From an uncultured Eubacteriales bacterium (GTDB lineage: Bacteria; Bacillota; Clostridia; Oscillospirales; UBA644), in NCBI GenBank assembly GCA_934438175.1, contig CAKSBH010000004.1, positions 62,001 through 126,000 of the forward strand: a stretch of 64,000 bases of DNA. The letters run 5' to 3'. Position 1 is the stretch's first letter. Each line of letters begins with the position of its first letter. The translations under genes and the position numbers were made by a program. The notes under the pieces are model-generated. The model had not been told where the DNA came from. It searched no databases and was given only the letters and a program-made list of their open reading frames with translations. Positions 16,594 to 24,205 of the stretch are shown here, piece after piece.

Positions 16594-18786
16594 TTAATCG
16601 GAAATAATTTTCATTACCGACAACCCGCTGTAACTTTTGAGTTTTTTGGTCTTGTTGCGGGAAACATCCAGAACCGAGATGTCGCTCAGAACGGAAAGAG
16701 GAGAAAAATCCGAAAGGAAATTCCCGGAAAGATCCAGATATCCCCCGTCCATCACCAACGAAAAGCCCTCCAGAGAACGCAGACCGTTGTCTGCAAGATT
16801 CAGATACCGCAACGACGGAAAATCGGCAAAAGCGAGATGCTCCAGATTGTTTTTCTGCAAATTCAGGTGCGTCAACTGCGGAAGCCGATACAGAAACGAA
16901 ACATCCTTCACGCCGCAGGCGACCAAAGAAAGTTCTTTCAAAGACAGAAGATCCGAAACATTCGGATTTTCCAGTTTTGCATTTTCGGCATACAGAACCT
17001 CCAGCACCGGAAGATCCCGGATGCCGGAAAGATCCGAAAGCTGAATACAATCCACGAACTTCAACGTCTGCAGTTTGGAAAATCCGGTAATCTGCGGCGA
17101 AACAATCTGCTCGGAATTAAAAGCAAGATGCTCCAGCGAATCTTTGAGCGGATCCAGAATGTCCCAATAATTTCCGTAAAAATCATACAGGGTCAGCGTT
17201 TTCAGAGATGTGAACCGGGAAATCTCATACAGATCCTCTGCATACTGCAAATCCACCGTCAGATCTTCCAGATTTTCAAATTCCAGCAACGGAGTAAACG
17301 AATAAATGCGTGTGTCGTTGAGATTCAGTTTCCGCAAATCTGTCGACGCCGAAAGACCGGAAATGTCGGACAGCGGGTTGTATTCCAGAGAAAGCTCCTG
17401 CAAGGCAGGCAGATTCGCATGGAAGACCCGCACGACATTATCGTAAAGGTTCAACGTGCGAAGCGTTGATGACGAAAGTCCGGAAACATCCGACAGAAGA
17501 TTCCGTTGCGCATCCAGTGTCTGCAACGCATGAAGCGAACGGATCGAAAGCGAACGTAGCTTATTGCCGCCGACAAGCAGCTCCTGCAACGTGGAATTTT
17601 CGGCGGTAAAGGTCAGGGAAGAAAGACGGTTGGACGACAGATTCAACTTTTTCAGTGCCGTTTCTCCCAAAGAAACAGACGTCACGGAATTCTGTGAGGC
17701 ATCCAACTGCTCCAGCAACGGAAGCGAAAGAACCGCCGAAAGCCCCGTAATTTTATTCCGGGACACATCCAGTGTTTTCAGGTTGAAAAGGGACGAAGCA
17801 AAGGACAGTCCTTTGAGTCCCGTTTGCGATACATTCAGGTGTTCCAGTCCGGAAAGCGTTGCCAGCCACTCGGCATTGATGCCGGTGGAGCCGGACAGAT
17901 CAAGTTCACGGAGCTGCGTCAGGTTCTCCAACCCGCAGACCTTGCTGAAACGACAGGCGCGAAGCGTAAGAGAAGACAGATTTTCCAACCCGTACAACGG
18001 AGAAAGATCCACAATCTCTGCCCCGTCCAGCGAAAGCGAACGAAGTGATTTCATGGAGCGAAGCGCCCACAAGGAAGACAGATTGTTGCCGGAAAGATCC
18101 AGAATCTGCACCGAGCCGAGAGAAGACAGCGAAGAAAGATCCACGATTCCGTTGTCGGACAAATCCAGTTCCGTCAGCTCTGTCAGAACGGAAAGCGGAG
18201 AAAAATCCAGAAAAGAAGCGTTGACATCGACAATTTCGGAAAAAGTTCCGGAAAGGTTCAGTGTATGCAGCTTTTCCAGCTTCGCGATTCCGGTAAGATC
18301 CCGCACCGCATTTCCGGAAAGATTCAGCGAAACGACGTTCGGAAACCATTTGAGATCGTCGGTATAAACAATACGGGATGAAATCTCTGTATTCTGCGGA
18401 TCGAAGGAAAGATCCAGTTCGGTGATTTTCTCCGTTTCCGCGGCGGTGATGAACGCACCGCTCGGCTTACCCAGAATACGGCGGACATGCTGCTCCAAGG
18501 CAGGATCCACAAAAACAATATGCTGCTCTTTGGCAGAGGTATGAAGCATTGAAATTGAAGAAATGGCGGCGGCAATTTCATCGGAAGATGCCGACGGGTC
18601 GAGAAGCGTTTGCCGTGCCTCTTTCAGAATATCGGAATCTTCCATTCCGCCGAACGCCTCTTCGGTCTGCCGGATGGCATCGGCAAGAATCTTCCGCTCT
18701 GTATTCATAACATCGGTTCCCGCAGAACAGGAAGCAAAGAAAACAAGCGTTGCCAAAAGCGCAAAAGCAACGACGGCTTTTTTCAC
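16594..18786 (-). CDS. Leucine-rich-repeat lipoprotein
   Basis: The protein is 730 residues. A lipoprotein signal peptide (VKKAVVAFALLATLVFFASC, Cys20 in the lipobox) is followed by a helical stretch and, from about residue 95 to the end, by some 25 leucine-rich repeats of roughly 20-23 residues (LDLSGN, LNLSSN, LDVSRN, SDVSGL). The SDS22/internalin-like spacing suggests a curved solenoid displayed on the outer face of the membrane and used for protein binding. The GTG start at 18786 follows AAGGAGGAG; upstream in-frame codons cross the promoter and are not used. It forms its own transcription unit. The ligand is unknown. Confidence 0.9.
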   Translation of the reverse strand: MKKAVVAFALLATLVFFASCSAGTDVMNTERKILADAIRQTEEAFGGMEDSDILKEARQTLLDPSASSDEIAAAISSISMLHTSAKEQHIVFVDPALEQHVRRILGKPSGAFITAAETEKITELDLSFDPQNTEISSRIVYTDDLKWFPNVVSLNLSGNAVRDLTGIAKLEKLHTLNLSGTFSEIVDVNASFLDFSPLSVLTELTELDLSDNGIVDLSSLSSLGSVQILDLSGNNLSSLWALRSMKSLRSLSLDGAEIVDLSPLYGLENLSSLTLRACRFSKVCGLENLTQLRELDLSGSTGINAEWLATLSGLEHLNVSQTGLKGLSFASSLFNLKTLDVSRNKITGLSAVLSLPLLEQLDASQNSVTSVSLGETALKKLNLSSNRLSSLTFTAENSTLQELLVGGNKLRSLSIRSLHALQTLDAQRNLLSDVSGLSSSTLRTLNLYDNVVRVFHANLPALQELSLEYNPLSDISGLSASTDLRKLNLNDTRIYSFTPLLEFENLEDLTVDLQYAEDLYEISRFTSLKTLTLYDFYGNYWDILDPLKDSLEHLAFNSEQIVSPQITGFSKLQTLKFVDCIQLSDLSGIRDLPVLEVLYAENAKLENPNVSDLLSLKELSLVACGVKDVSFLYRLPQLTHLNLQKNNLEHLAFADFPSLRYLNLADNGLRSLEGFSLVMDGGYLDLSGNFLSDFSPLSVLSDISVLDVSRNKTKKLKSYSGLSVMKIISD

Positions 18787-18820
18787 AGAAAACTCCTCCT
18801 TCCGATTTTGTTTCACAAGA

Positions 18821-18849
18821 AGTATACCACATTTTCGATCTCTTGTCAA
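18821..18849 (-). promoter_or_regulatory. Promoter of the LRR lipoprotein gene
   Basis: TTGACA (18849-18844), 17-bp spacer, then extended -10 TGGTATACT (18826-18821). It sits directly after the RNase J terminator. Confidence 0.9.
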
Positions 18850-18867
18850 ACATCCGGAGCGAAAAGC

Positions 18868-18908
18868 AAAAAGAAGTCGCAAAATCTTACGACCTGCGAC
18901 TTCTTTTT
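18868..18908 (-). terminator. Terminator of the RNase J gene
   Basis: 14-bp arms 18895-18908 and 18868-18881 (AAAAAGAAGTCGCA and its complement) enclose a 13-nt loop. It begins nine bases after the RNase J stop codon. Confidence 0.85.
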
Positions 18909-18916
18909 TGGCAAAA

Positions 18917-20587
18917 TCAAACAGCCGTGACAACCGGAAGAATCATCGGTTTGCGTTTGGTCTGCTCATACACGTACTTTCCGATCTCATCCCGCAATTT
19001 CGCCTTGATCTCACGGGTCCACGCATCAAAATTATTTTTCACGCAACGGGAAACCACGTTCTCCGCCAGTGTTTCCACATCCCGCATCAGGTCTTCATTT
19101 TCTTTGATGTAAACAAAGCCGCGGGTTACAACTTCAGGCGCGGAAAGCAGCGTACCGTTCATATAGTCAATTACGACAGACACGACAATCACACCGTCCT
19201 GCGAAAGCAGCCGGCGGTCACGCAGGACCACGCTGCCCACATCCCCCACGCCGATGCCGTCCACAAACGTCTTTCCGGCGGGAACCGTTCCGACAATTTC
19301 CATTTTGTCCTTGGAAATTTCAATAATATTGCCAAGATCCGCAACCACGATATTCTCTGCCGGAATCCCCATCAGCTGACCGAGCTGAGCGTTCTTTTTC
19401 AGGTGCCGGAACTCGCCGTGAACCGGAATGAAGAACTTCGGTCTGACCAGTCCAATCATCAGTTTGATCTCTTCCTGACAGGCGTGACCGGACACATGCA
19501 CCGACGCGCTCGGCTCATACACCACATCGGCACCGGACTTGAACAGTTCGTTGATGACCCGGTTAACGAATTTTTCATTGCCGGGAATGGGCGATGCGGA
19601 AATGACAATCAGATCCTGCGGCGTAATCTCCACAACCTTGTGGTCGGAATAGGCCATCCGGTACAGGGCACTCATCTGCTCCCCCTGGCTTCCGGTCGTA
19701 ACAATCACGATTTTCTCCGGCGGGTATTTGTTGATTTTTTCAATGTCGATCAACACTCCGTCCGGAATTTTCATATAACCGAGTTCCCGAGCAACATCCA
19801 GAACCGTCAGCATGCTTCTGCCGCTGACCGCTACCTTTCTTCCGTAACGGATAGCACAGTTGATCACCTGCTGAACACGGTCCACATTGGAAGCAAACGT
19901 CGCAACAATAATACGTTTTGTCGGCGCGGAACGGAAGATGTTATCAAAAGTCTCGCCCACGTTCCGCTCACTCATGGCAAAGCCGGGACGCTCCACGTTG
20001 GTGCTTTCACACATCAGTGCAAGCACACCCTTCTTTCCCAGTTCGCCGAAACGCGCCAGATCAATCATGGTGCCCTGAATGGGCGTTACGTCAATCTTGA
20101 AGTCTCCGGTATGCACCAGTGTGCCGCACGGCGTGTGAATGGCAAGAGCCGTCGCATCGGCAATGGAATGATTGACACGAATGAATTCTACCGAAAATTT
20201 TCCCTCTTCAATGACATCGCCGGGATACACCTCCCGCAGCTGTGCCACCTTATCCAGATGAAATTCCTTCAGTTTGTTCCGAACGATTCCAAGTGTCAGC
20301 CGCGTTCCGTAAATGGGAACGTTGACCTGATTGAGCAAATAAGGAATGCCGCCGATATGGTCTTCGTGACCGTGCGTCAGAAAAACAGCACGGAAACGAT
20401 CCGCATTCTTTACAATGTACGAATAATCCGGGATAACATAATCAACGCCGGGCATATCTTCGTCCGGGAATTCCATACCGCAGTCAATCGCGATGATATC
20501 TTTGCCGCATTCAATCAGCGTCAGATTTTTTCCGATTTCATTCAATCCGCCAAGGGGAATGATCCGGATCTTTTCAATTTTCTTCAA
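18917..20587 (-). CDS. rnj: Ribonuclease J
   Basis: The protein is 556 residues, the normal length. Its metallo-beta-lactamase core has HGHEDHIGG near residue 72, then HSIAD and HTGDFK, with a beta-CASP domain and the C-terminal HVSGHA segment. RNase J is both an endoribonuclease and a 5'-3' exoribonuclease in mRNA decay and rRNA maturation. A TTG start at 20587 was chosen: AAGGAGG lies 10 nt upstream and translation begins at the conserved LKKIEKIRIIPLGG. It has its own promoter inside the preceding gene and a long structured leader. Confidence 0.92.
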   Translation of the reverse strand: MKKIEKIRIIPLGGLNEIGKNLTLIECGKDIIAIDCGMEFPDEDMPGVDYVIPDYSYIVKNADRFRAVFLTHGHEDHIGGIPYLLNQVNVPIYGTRLTLGIVRNKLKEFHLDKVAQLREVYPGDVIEEGKFSVEFIRVNHSIADATALAIHTPCGTLVHTGDFKIDVTPIQGTMIDLARFGELGKKGVLALMCESTNVERPGFAMSERNVGETFDNIFRSAPTKRIIVATFASNVDRVQQVINCAIRYGRKVAVSGRSMLTVLDVARELGYMKIPDGVLIDIEKINKYPPEKIVIVTTGSQGEQMSALYRMAYSDHKVVEITPQDLIVISASPIPGNEKFVNRVINELFKSGADVVYEPSASVHVSGHACQEEIKLMIGLVRPKFFIPVHGEFRHLKKNAQLGQLMGIPAENIVVADLGNIIEISKDKMEIVGTVPAGKTFVDGIGVGDVGSVVLRDRRLLSQDGVIVVSVVIDYMNGTLLSAPEVVTRGFVYIKENEDLMRDVETLAENVVSRCVKNNFDAWTREIKAKLRDEIGKYVYEQTKRKPMILPVVTAV

Positions 20588-20814
20588 AGCAGAAAAACCT
20601 CCTTCTTTTCTTATGGTTCTGTCAAAAGAAAAATACAAAACGAAACCGGAGCCGGAGTGTTTCTCTCGGCCCGGTCGATATTATCCGTCCGGGTGCCTTG
20701 CGGCTCCGGCACAGAGACGACATCTCCCTGCGCCGGAAACCCCGAACATCATTTTTCAGATTCACGAAGTCACGTTTCTTCCGAAAAAGAACGCTTCTTC
20801 CCGTATAATATCTT
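20588..20814 (-). promoter_or_regulatory. Long structured 5' leader of rnj
   Basis: About 225 nt separate the predicted start of transcription from the rnj start codon. A nested hairpin is visible: outer arms 20646-20654 (CCGGAGCCG) and 20701-20709 (CGGCTCCGG), inner arms 20670-20674 and 20689-20693. On the minus strand it is followed by a T-rich run. It could be an attenuator or a self-cleavage site. It matches no riboswitch class I recognise. Confidence 0.45.
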
Positions 20815-20820
20815 ACAAAG

Positions 20821-20849
20821 AGTATAGCACAATTATTCCGGCTTGTCAA
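20821..20849 (-). promoter_or_regulatory. rnj promoter inside the end of the upstream gene
   Basis: TTGACA (20849-20844), 17-bp spacer, then extended -10 TGCTATACT (20826-20821). The -35 lies within the last codons of the nucleotidyltransferase gene. Confidence 0.88.
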
Positions 20850-22974
20850 GCAGGTCCCGGTTCTTTTCTGTCCCGGCAATCCGCTCGGCATACCGCACGC
20901 AGAGTTCCTCCGCAATCTCCGCATCTGCGGCTTCGGCAATAATGCGGAACGCCTCTTTCTTTTCGGACGGCAAAATGCGGACGAAACCGGAAAGATCACG
21001 ATCCTCGGAAATTCCGATTCCCTCCACCAATTCCCGTTTTCCGCCGCCTTCCCTTGCCAGTTGCCCAAGGATGCGGCACCGTCCCGCTCCGGTGCGGACT
21101 TCATGCTCACAGACGGTGAGCGGCGGCAATTGCCGGACAAGGGCAGAAAACGTCATGCCGTGCTTCGCCAGATACCGGATCAGAACCGCCGCTGTCCGAT
21201 AGGGATCCCACAGCTCCAGAAGAAATCTCCGGTCCGCATCTTCCGATGTCAGGCGGATGACGTCAAACCCATGCCGTTTTCCGATCTCAGTCAGAAGATG
21301 CGGGAAACGGTACGGAACAAAAACACGTCCGTAAATTTTTCCGTACGCAAAAGCAGCGGCAAGACGCACGGTCGGTTCCGGATATCCGTCCACCGACAAA
21401 TGTCCGTTGCGCACCCGCAGCGTTTCGCCGTGCGTCCCGGCAAAATGCACGACAGAATCCGCCAGAAAATCCGGAGCATCCAACTTCATCTTCAGCGGCG
21501 GAATGTCCGGCATATAACGGAGCAAGATGCGCTTATACCGGCGTTCCGCACCGCCCGTCTGCCGGTATTCACCCGGAGATACGGCAGAAACGCTTTCCGA
21601 TTCCCGCATGGCTTTTTCCCAGCCGCGGCGGACGGAATCCGAAAGCGGAAGCCCGTCCCCTTCCACAAGAAATACCCGTCGGTCTGCCACATAAATACCG
21701 CCGGAAAGCCCGTATTCCCGAACAAAAGCACTCAGAACAAACCGATCGGTCACCCCGATATCCAAAGCATCGGCACCGGAACGGAGAACCCCGCCGGCAA
21801 CGCAGAGTTTGTCCCCGATAAAACGGTCCTCCGCACATCCGACGGCAACCGTACCGCCGAACACCGCACCGGCTGCCGCACCGACCCGGGCAGAGAGTTC
21901 GGCAGACAGCGTGGCTTTCAGCCCAAGGGAATCCGTTTCCCGTTCCTCACCGGCAATCACAAGATCCTGCGTCACCGTCGTGTACGGCGGTATGGTGATT
22001 CCCGGGAAAACACGAACGCCGCAGGAAATGACCGAGCCCTCCCCGACCGTTACACCCCTTCCGAGAACCGCGCCATCATAAATGCGGACACCATCCCGGA
22101 TGCGGACATCCGAACCGAGCACACAGCGGGACAGCCGGGTGTTTTTTCCCAACACGCACCGTTCCCCCAACACGCTGTCTTCCGCAAAAGACCCCTCTCC
22201 GATCTCCGTTCCTTCCGCCGCGACACAATGACGAAGCATCTCCGAAGCCGGAAAAAGCCGCGGTGAAACGGGAAAACGGATCTTTCCGTCCAGGGCGTCC
22301 AGATTACAGCGAAGATACGCTTCCCGGTCTCCGATATCACACCAATACCCGGTTTCCTCGTAAGCATGCAACGGAATATTTTTCCGAAGCAGGACAGGAA
22401 AAAGATCTTTGGAAAAATCAAACGCCTTACCGTCCGGAATCCAGTCCAGAATCTCACGATCCAGCACATAAACACCGGTATTGACCAGATCCGAATACAC
22501 CCGAGACCAGGATGGCTTTTCTACAAAACGCACAATCTTTCCGTCCGGATCCGTCACGCAGACGCCGTACTCCAAAGGCGCTTCCCGCCGGACCGTCACC
22601 ACCGTGACGGGACCGGAATGCGAACGGTGGAATGCAAGAATTTTTCTGAAATCAAAATCACACACCGCGTCGCCGCTGACAACCAGAACCCCATCCTCCG
22701 GAAACGGCGCACAGTTCTTCACACCGCCCGCCGTACCGAGCGGAACCGTTTCCACACAGATTTTTGCCGTCGTTCCCCTCAACGCTTTTTCAATTTCTTC
22801 TTTGCGATACCGGACCGAAACCGCAACATCGGAATCCAGCTCCGACTCATGCAAAAGATCCAGCATGCGCAGCAGACACGGACGCCCCGCGATGGAGACA
22901 AGCGGCTTGGGCAAATCACACGTCAGAGGACGCAGCCGGGTTCCGAGTCCGCCCGCCATAATAACCGTTTTCAC
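20833..22974 (-). CDS. NDP-sugar pyrophosphorylase fused to a degenerate phosphomannomutase domain
   Basis: The protein is 713 residues. Residues 1-230 form a nucleotidyltransferase domain (MAGGLGTRLRPLT, LPKPLV, GTAGGV, SGD). Residues 250-345 form a left-handed beta-helix of hexapeptide repeats (VLGERCVLG, DGAVLGRGV). The rest aligns in layout with phosphomannomutases, but the phosphoserine loop (TASHNP) is replaced after SGGIYV by ADRRVFLVEG and the DGDADR metal motif by AGTHGET. The mutase part therefore looks catalytically dead. It probably makes an activated hexose (GDP-mannose type) for envelope glycans; the nucleotide is not determined. GTG start at 22974 with GGGAG upstream. Confidence 0.82.
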   Translation of the reverse strand: MKTVIMAGGLGTRLRPLTCDLPKPLVSIAGRPCLLRMLDLLHESELDSDVAVSVRYRKEEIEKALRGTTAKICVETVPLGTAGGVKNCAPFPEDGVLVVSGDAVCDFDFRKILAFHRSHSGPVTVVTVRREAPLEYGVCVTDPDGKIVRFVEKPSWSRVYSDLVNTGVYVLDREILDWIPDGKAFDFSKDLFPVLLRKNIPLHAYEETGYWCDIGDREAYLRCNLDALDGKIRFPVSPRLFPASEMLRHCVAAEGTEIGEGSFAEDSVLGERCVLGKNTRLSRCVLGSDVRIRDGVRIYDGAVLGRGVTVGEGSVISCGVRVFPGITIPPYTTVTQDLVIAGEERETDSLGLKATLSAELSARVGAAAGAVFGGTVAVGCAEDRFIGDKLCVAGGVLRSGADALDIGVTDRFVLSAFVREYGLSGGIYVADRRVFLVEGDGLPLSDSVRRGWEKAMRESESVSAVSPGEYRQTGGAERRYKRILLRYMPDIPPLKMKLDAPDFLADSVVHFAGTHGETLRVRNGHLSVDGYPEPTVRLAAAFAYGKIYGRVFVPYRFPHLLTEIGKRHGFDVIRLTSEDADRRFLLELWDPYRTAAVLIRYLAKHGMTFSALVRQLPPLTVCEHEVRTGAGRCRILGQLAREGGGKRELVEGIGISEDRDLSGFVRILPSEKKEAFRIIAEAADAEIAEELCVRYAERIAGTEKNRDLLDKPE

Positions 22975-23087
22975 AAAAAATCAACTCCCTTTTCCAGCCA
23001 TTTCTCTTTTATTCTCCCTGTCTGCGGGGAATTTATGCCGCAGGAAGAAATTTTTTCCTTTCTCCTCGGGTTTTTTGTTTTCCGCCC

Positions 23088-23116
23088 TTGAAAAAAAACA
23101 GATTCTATGGTATGAT
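23088..23116 (+). promoter_or_regulatory. Promoter of the pheST-ireB-nnr-alr operon
   Basis: TTGAAA (23088-23093), 17-bp spacer, then extended -10 TGGTATGAT (TATGAT 23111-23116). The leader is only about 35 nt, too short for a T-box element. Confidence 0.8.
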
Positions 23117-23158
23117 ATAAAATAAGATAAAATACAAAGTTAGGAACGGTGAATCCGT

Positions 23159-24184
23159 ATGACCCTGAAAGAAAAACTTCTTGAAGTAAAGGAAAAAGCC
23201 CGCTCGAACTTTCGCGACGCCGATACGTTGGAGCAGGTGGAAGAACTGCGCGTGCGGTATCTCGGAAAAAAGAGTGAACTGACCTCTCTGCTTTCCGAAA
23301 TGGGAAAGCTTTCCCGGGAAGATCGTCCTGCCGTAGGTCAGGTTGCCAATGAGGTGCGCTCTTACATTGAGAATGCCATCAAAGAAAAGAAAGCACGTCT
23401 GCAGGAGGCGGAAATGGAACGCCGTCTGCAAGCCGAACGCCTTGATATCACGCTGCCCGGAAAGAGCCACAGTGTCGGACATCAGCATCCGTTGCATCTG
23501 GTGCTGGATGAAGTCAAAGAAGCGTTTCTTTCCATGGGCTTTCAGGTCGTTTCCGGTCCGGAAGTAGAATACGATCATTATAACTTTGAAGCACTGAACA
23601 TTCCCGCCGATCACCCCGCCCGTGATACACAGGACACGTTCTATTTCTCTCCGGAGATTCTGCTTCGCACCCAGACGTCCTCCGTGCAGATCCGCACCAT
23701 GGAAAACACACAGCCACCCATTCACATCATCTCACCGGGACGCGTGTTCCGCATCGACGAGATTGATGCCACACACTCCCCGATTTTCCATCAGATTGAA
23801 GGGCTCGTTGTAGACAAGGGCATCACCATGGCGCACCTCAAAGGCGCTTTGGAGGTTATGGTAAAGAAGCTGTTCGGTGAAAATGTACGCACCCGGATTC
23901 GTCCGGATTACTTCCCGTTTACCGAGCCGTCGGCAGAGATTTCCGTTTCCTGCTTCCGCTGCGGAGGAGAAGGATGCAAATTCTGCCACGGAGAGGGATG
24001 GATTGAAATCGGCGGTGCCGGTATGGTGAACCCGAAGGTTCTGCGTGACTGCGGCATTGATCCGGATCAGTATTCCGGCTTCGCGTTCGGAATGGGACTG
24101 GAACGTCTGGTTATGCTCCGCTACAAAATCGATGACATCCGGATGTTCTATGACAACGACGAACGTTTTCTCAACAACTTCTGA
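23159..24184 (+). CDS. pheS: Phenylalanyl-tRNA synthetase alpha subunit
   Basis: The protein is 341 residues, the standard length. The N-terminal coiled coil is followed by the class II catalytic core: motif 2 in PGRVFRIDEIDATH, the FTEPSAE segment and motif 3 near GMGLERLVMLRY. It forms an alpha2-beta2 enzyme with PheT, 21 bp downstream, and charges tRNA-Phe. Confidence 0.98.
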   Translation: MTLKEKLLEVKEKARSNFRDADTLEQVEELRVRYLGKKSELTSLLSEMGKLSREDRPAVGQVANEVRSYIENAIKEKKARLQEAEMERRLQAERLDITLPGKSHSVGHQHPLHLVLDEVKEAFLSMGFQVVSGPEVEYDHYNFEALNIPADHPARDTQDTFYFSPEILLRTQTSSVQIRTMENTQPPIHIISPGRVFRIDEIDATHSPIFHQIEGLVVDKGITMAHLKGALEVMVKKLFGENVRTRIRPDYFPFTEPSAEISVSCFRCGGEGCKFCHGEGWIEIGGAGMVNPKVLRDCGIDPDQYSGFAFGMGLERLVMLRYKIDDIRMFYDNDERFLNNF

Positions 24185-24205
24185 TCGGGAAAGGAATCAA
24201 CAGAC

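Noticed and set aside
16594..18786. CRISPR-like periodic repeats
   Set aside because: The periodicity is that of leucine-rich repeats in a coding frame; repeats are not identical and lack spacers.
18563..20827. 754-codon open frame on the + strand
   Set aside because: Antisense to RNase J and part of the LRR gene; it would run through the rnj terminator and leader.
23088..23158. T-box riboswitch ahead of pheST
   Set aside because: The promoter leaves only about 35 nt of leader, with no specifier loop or T-box sequence.
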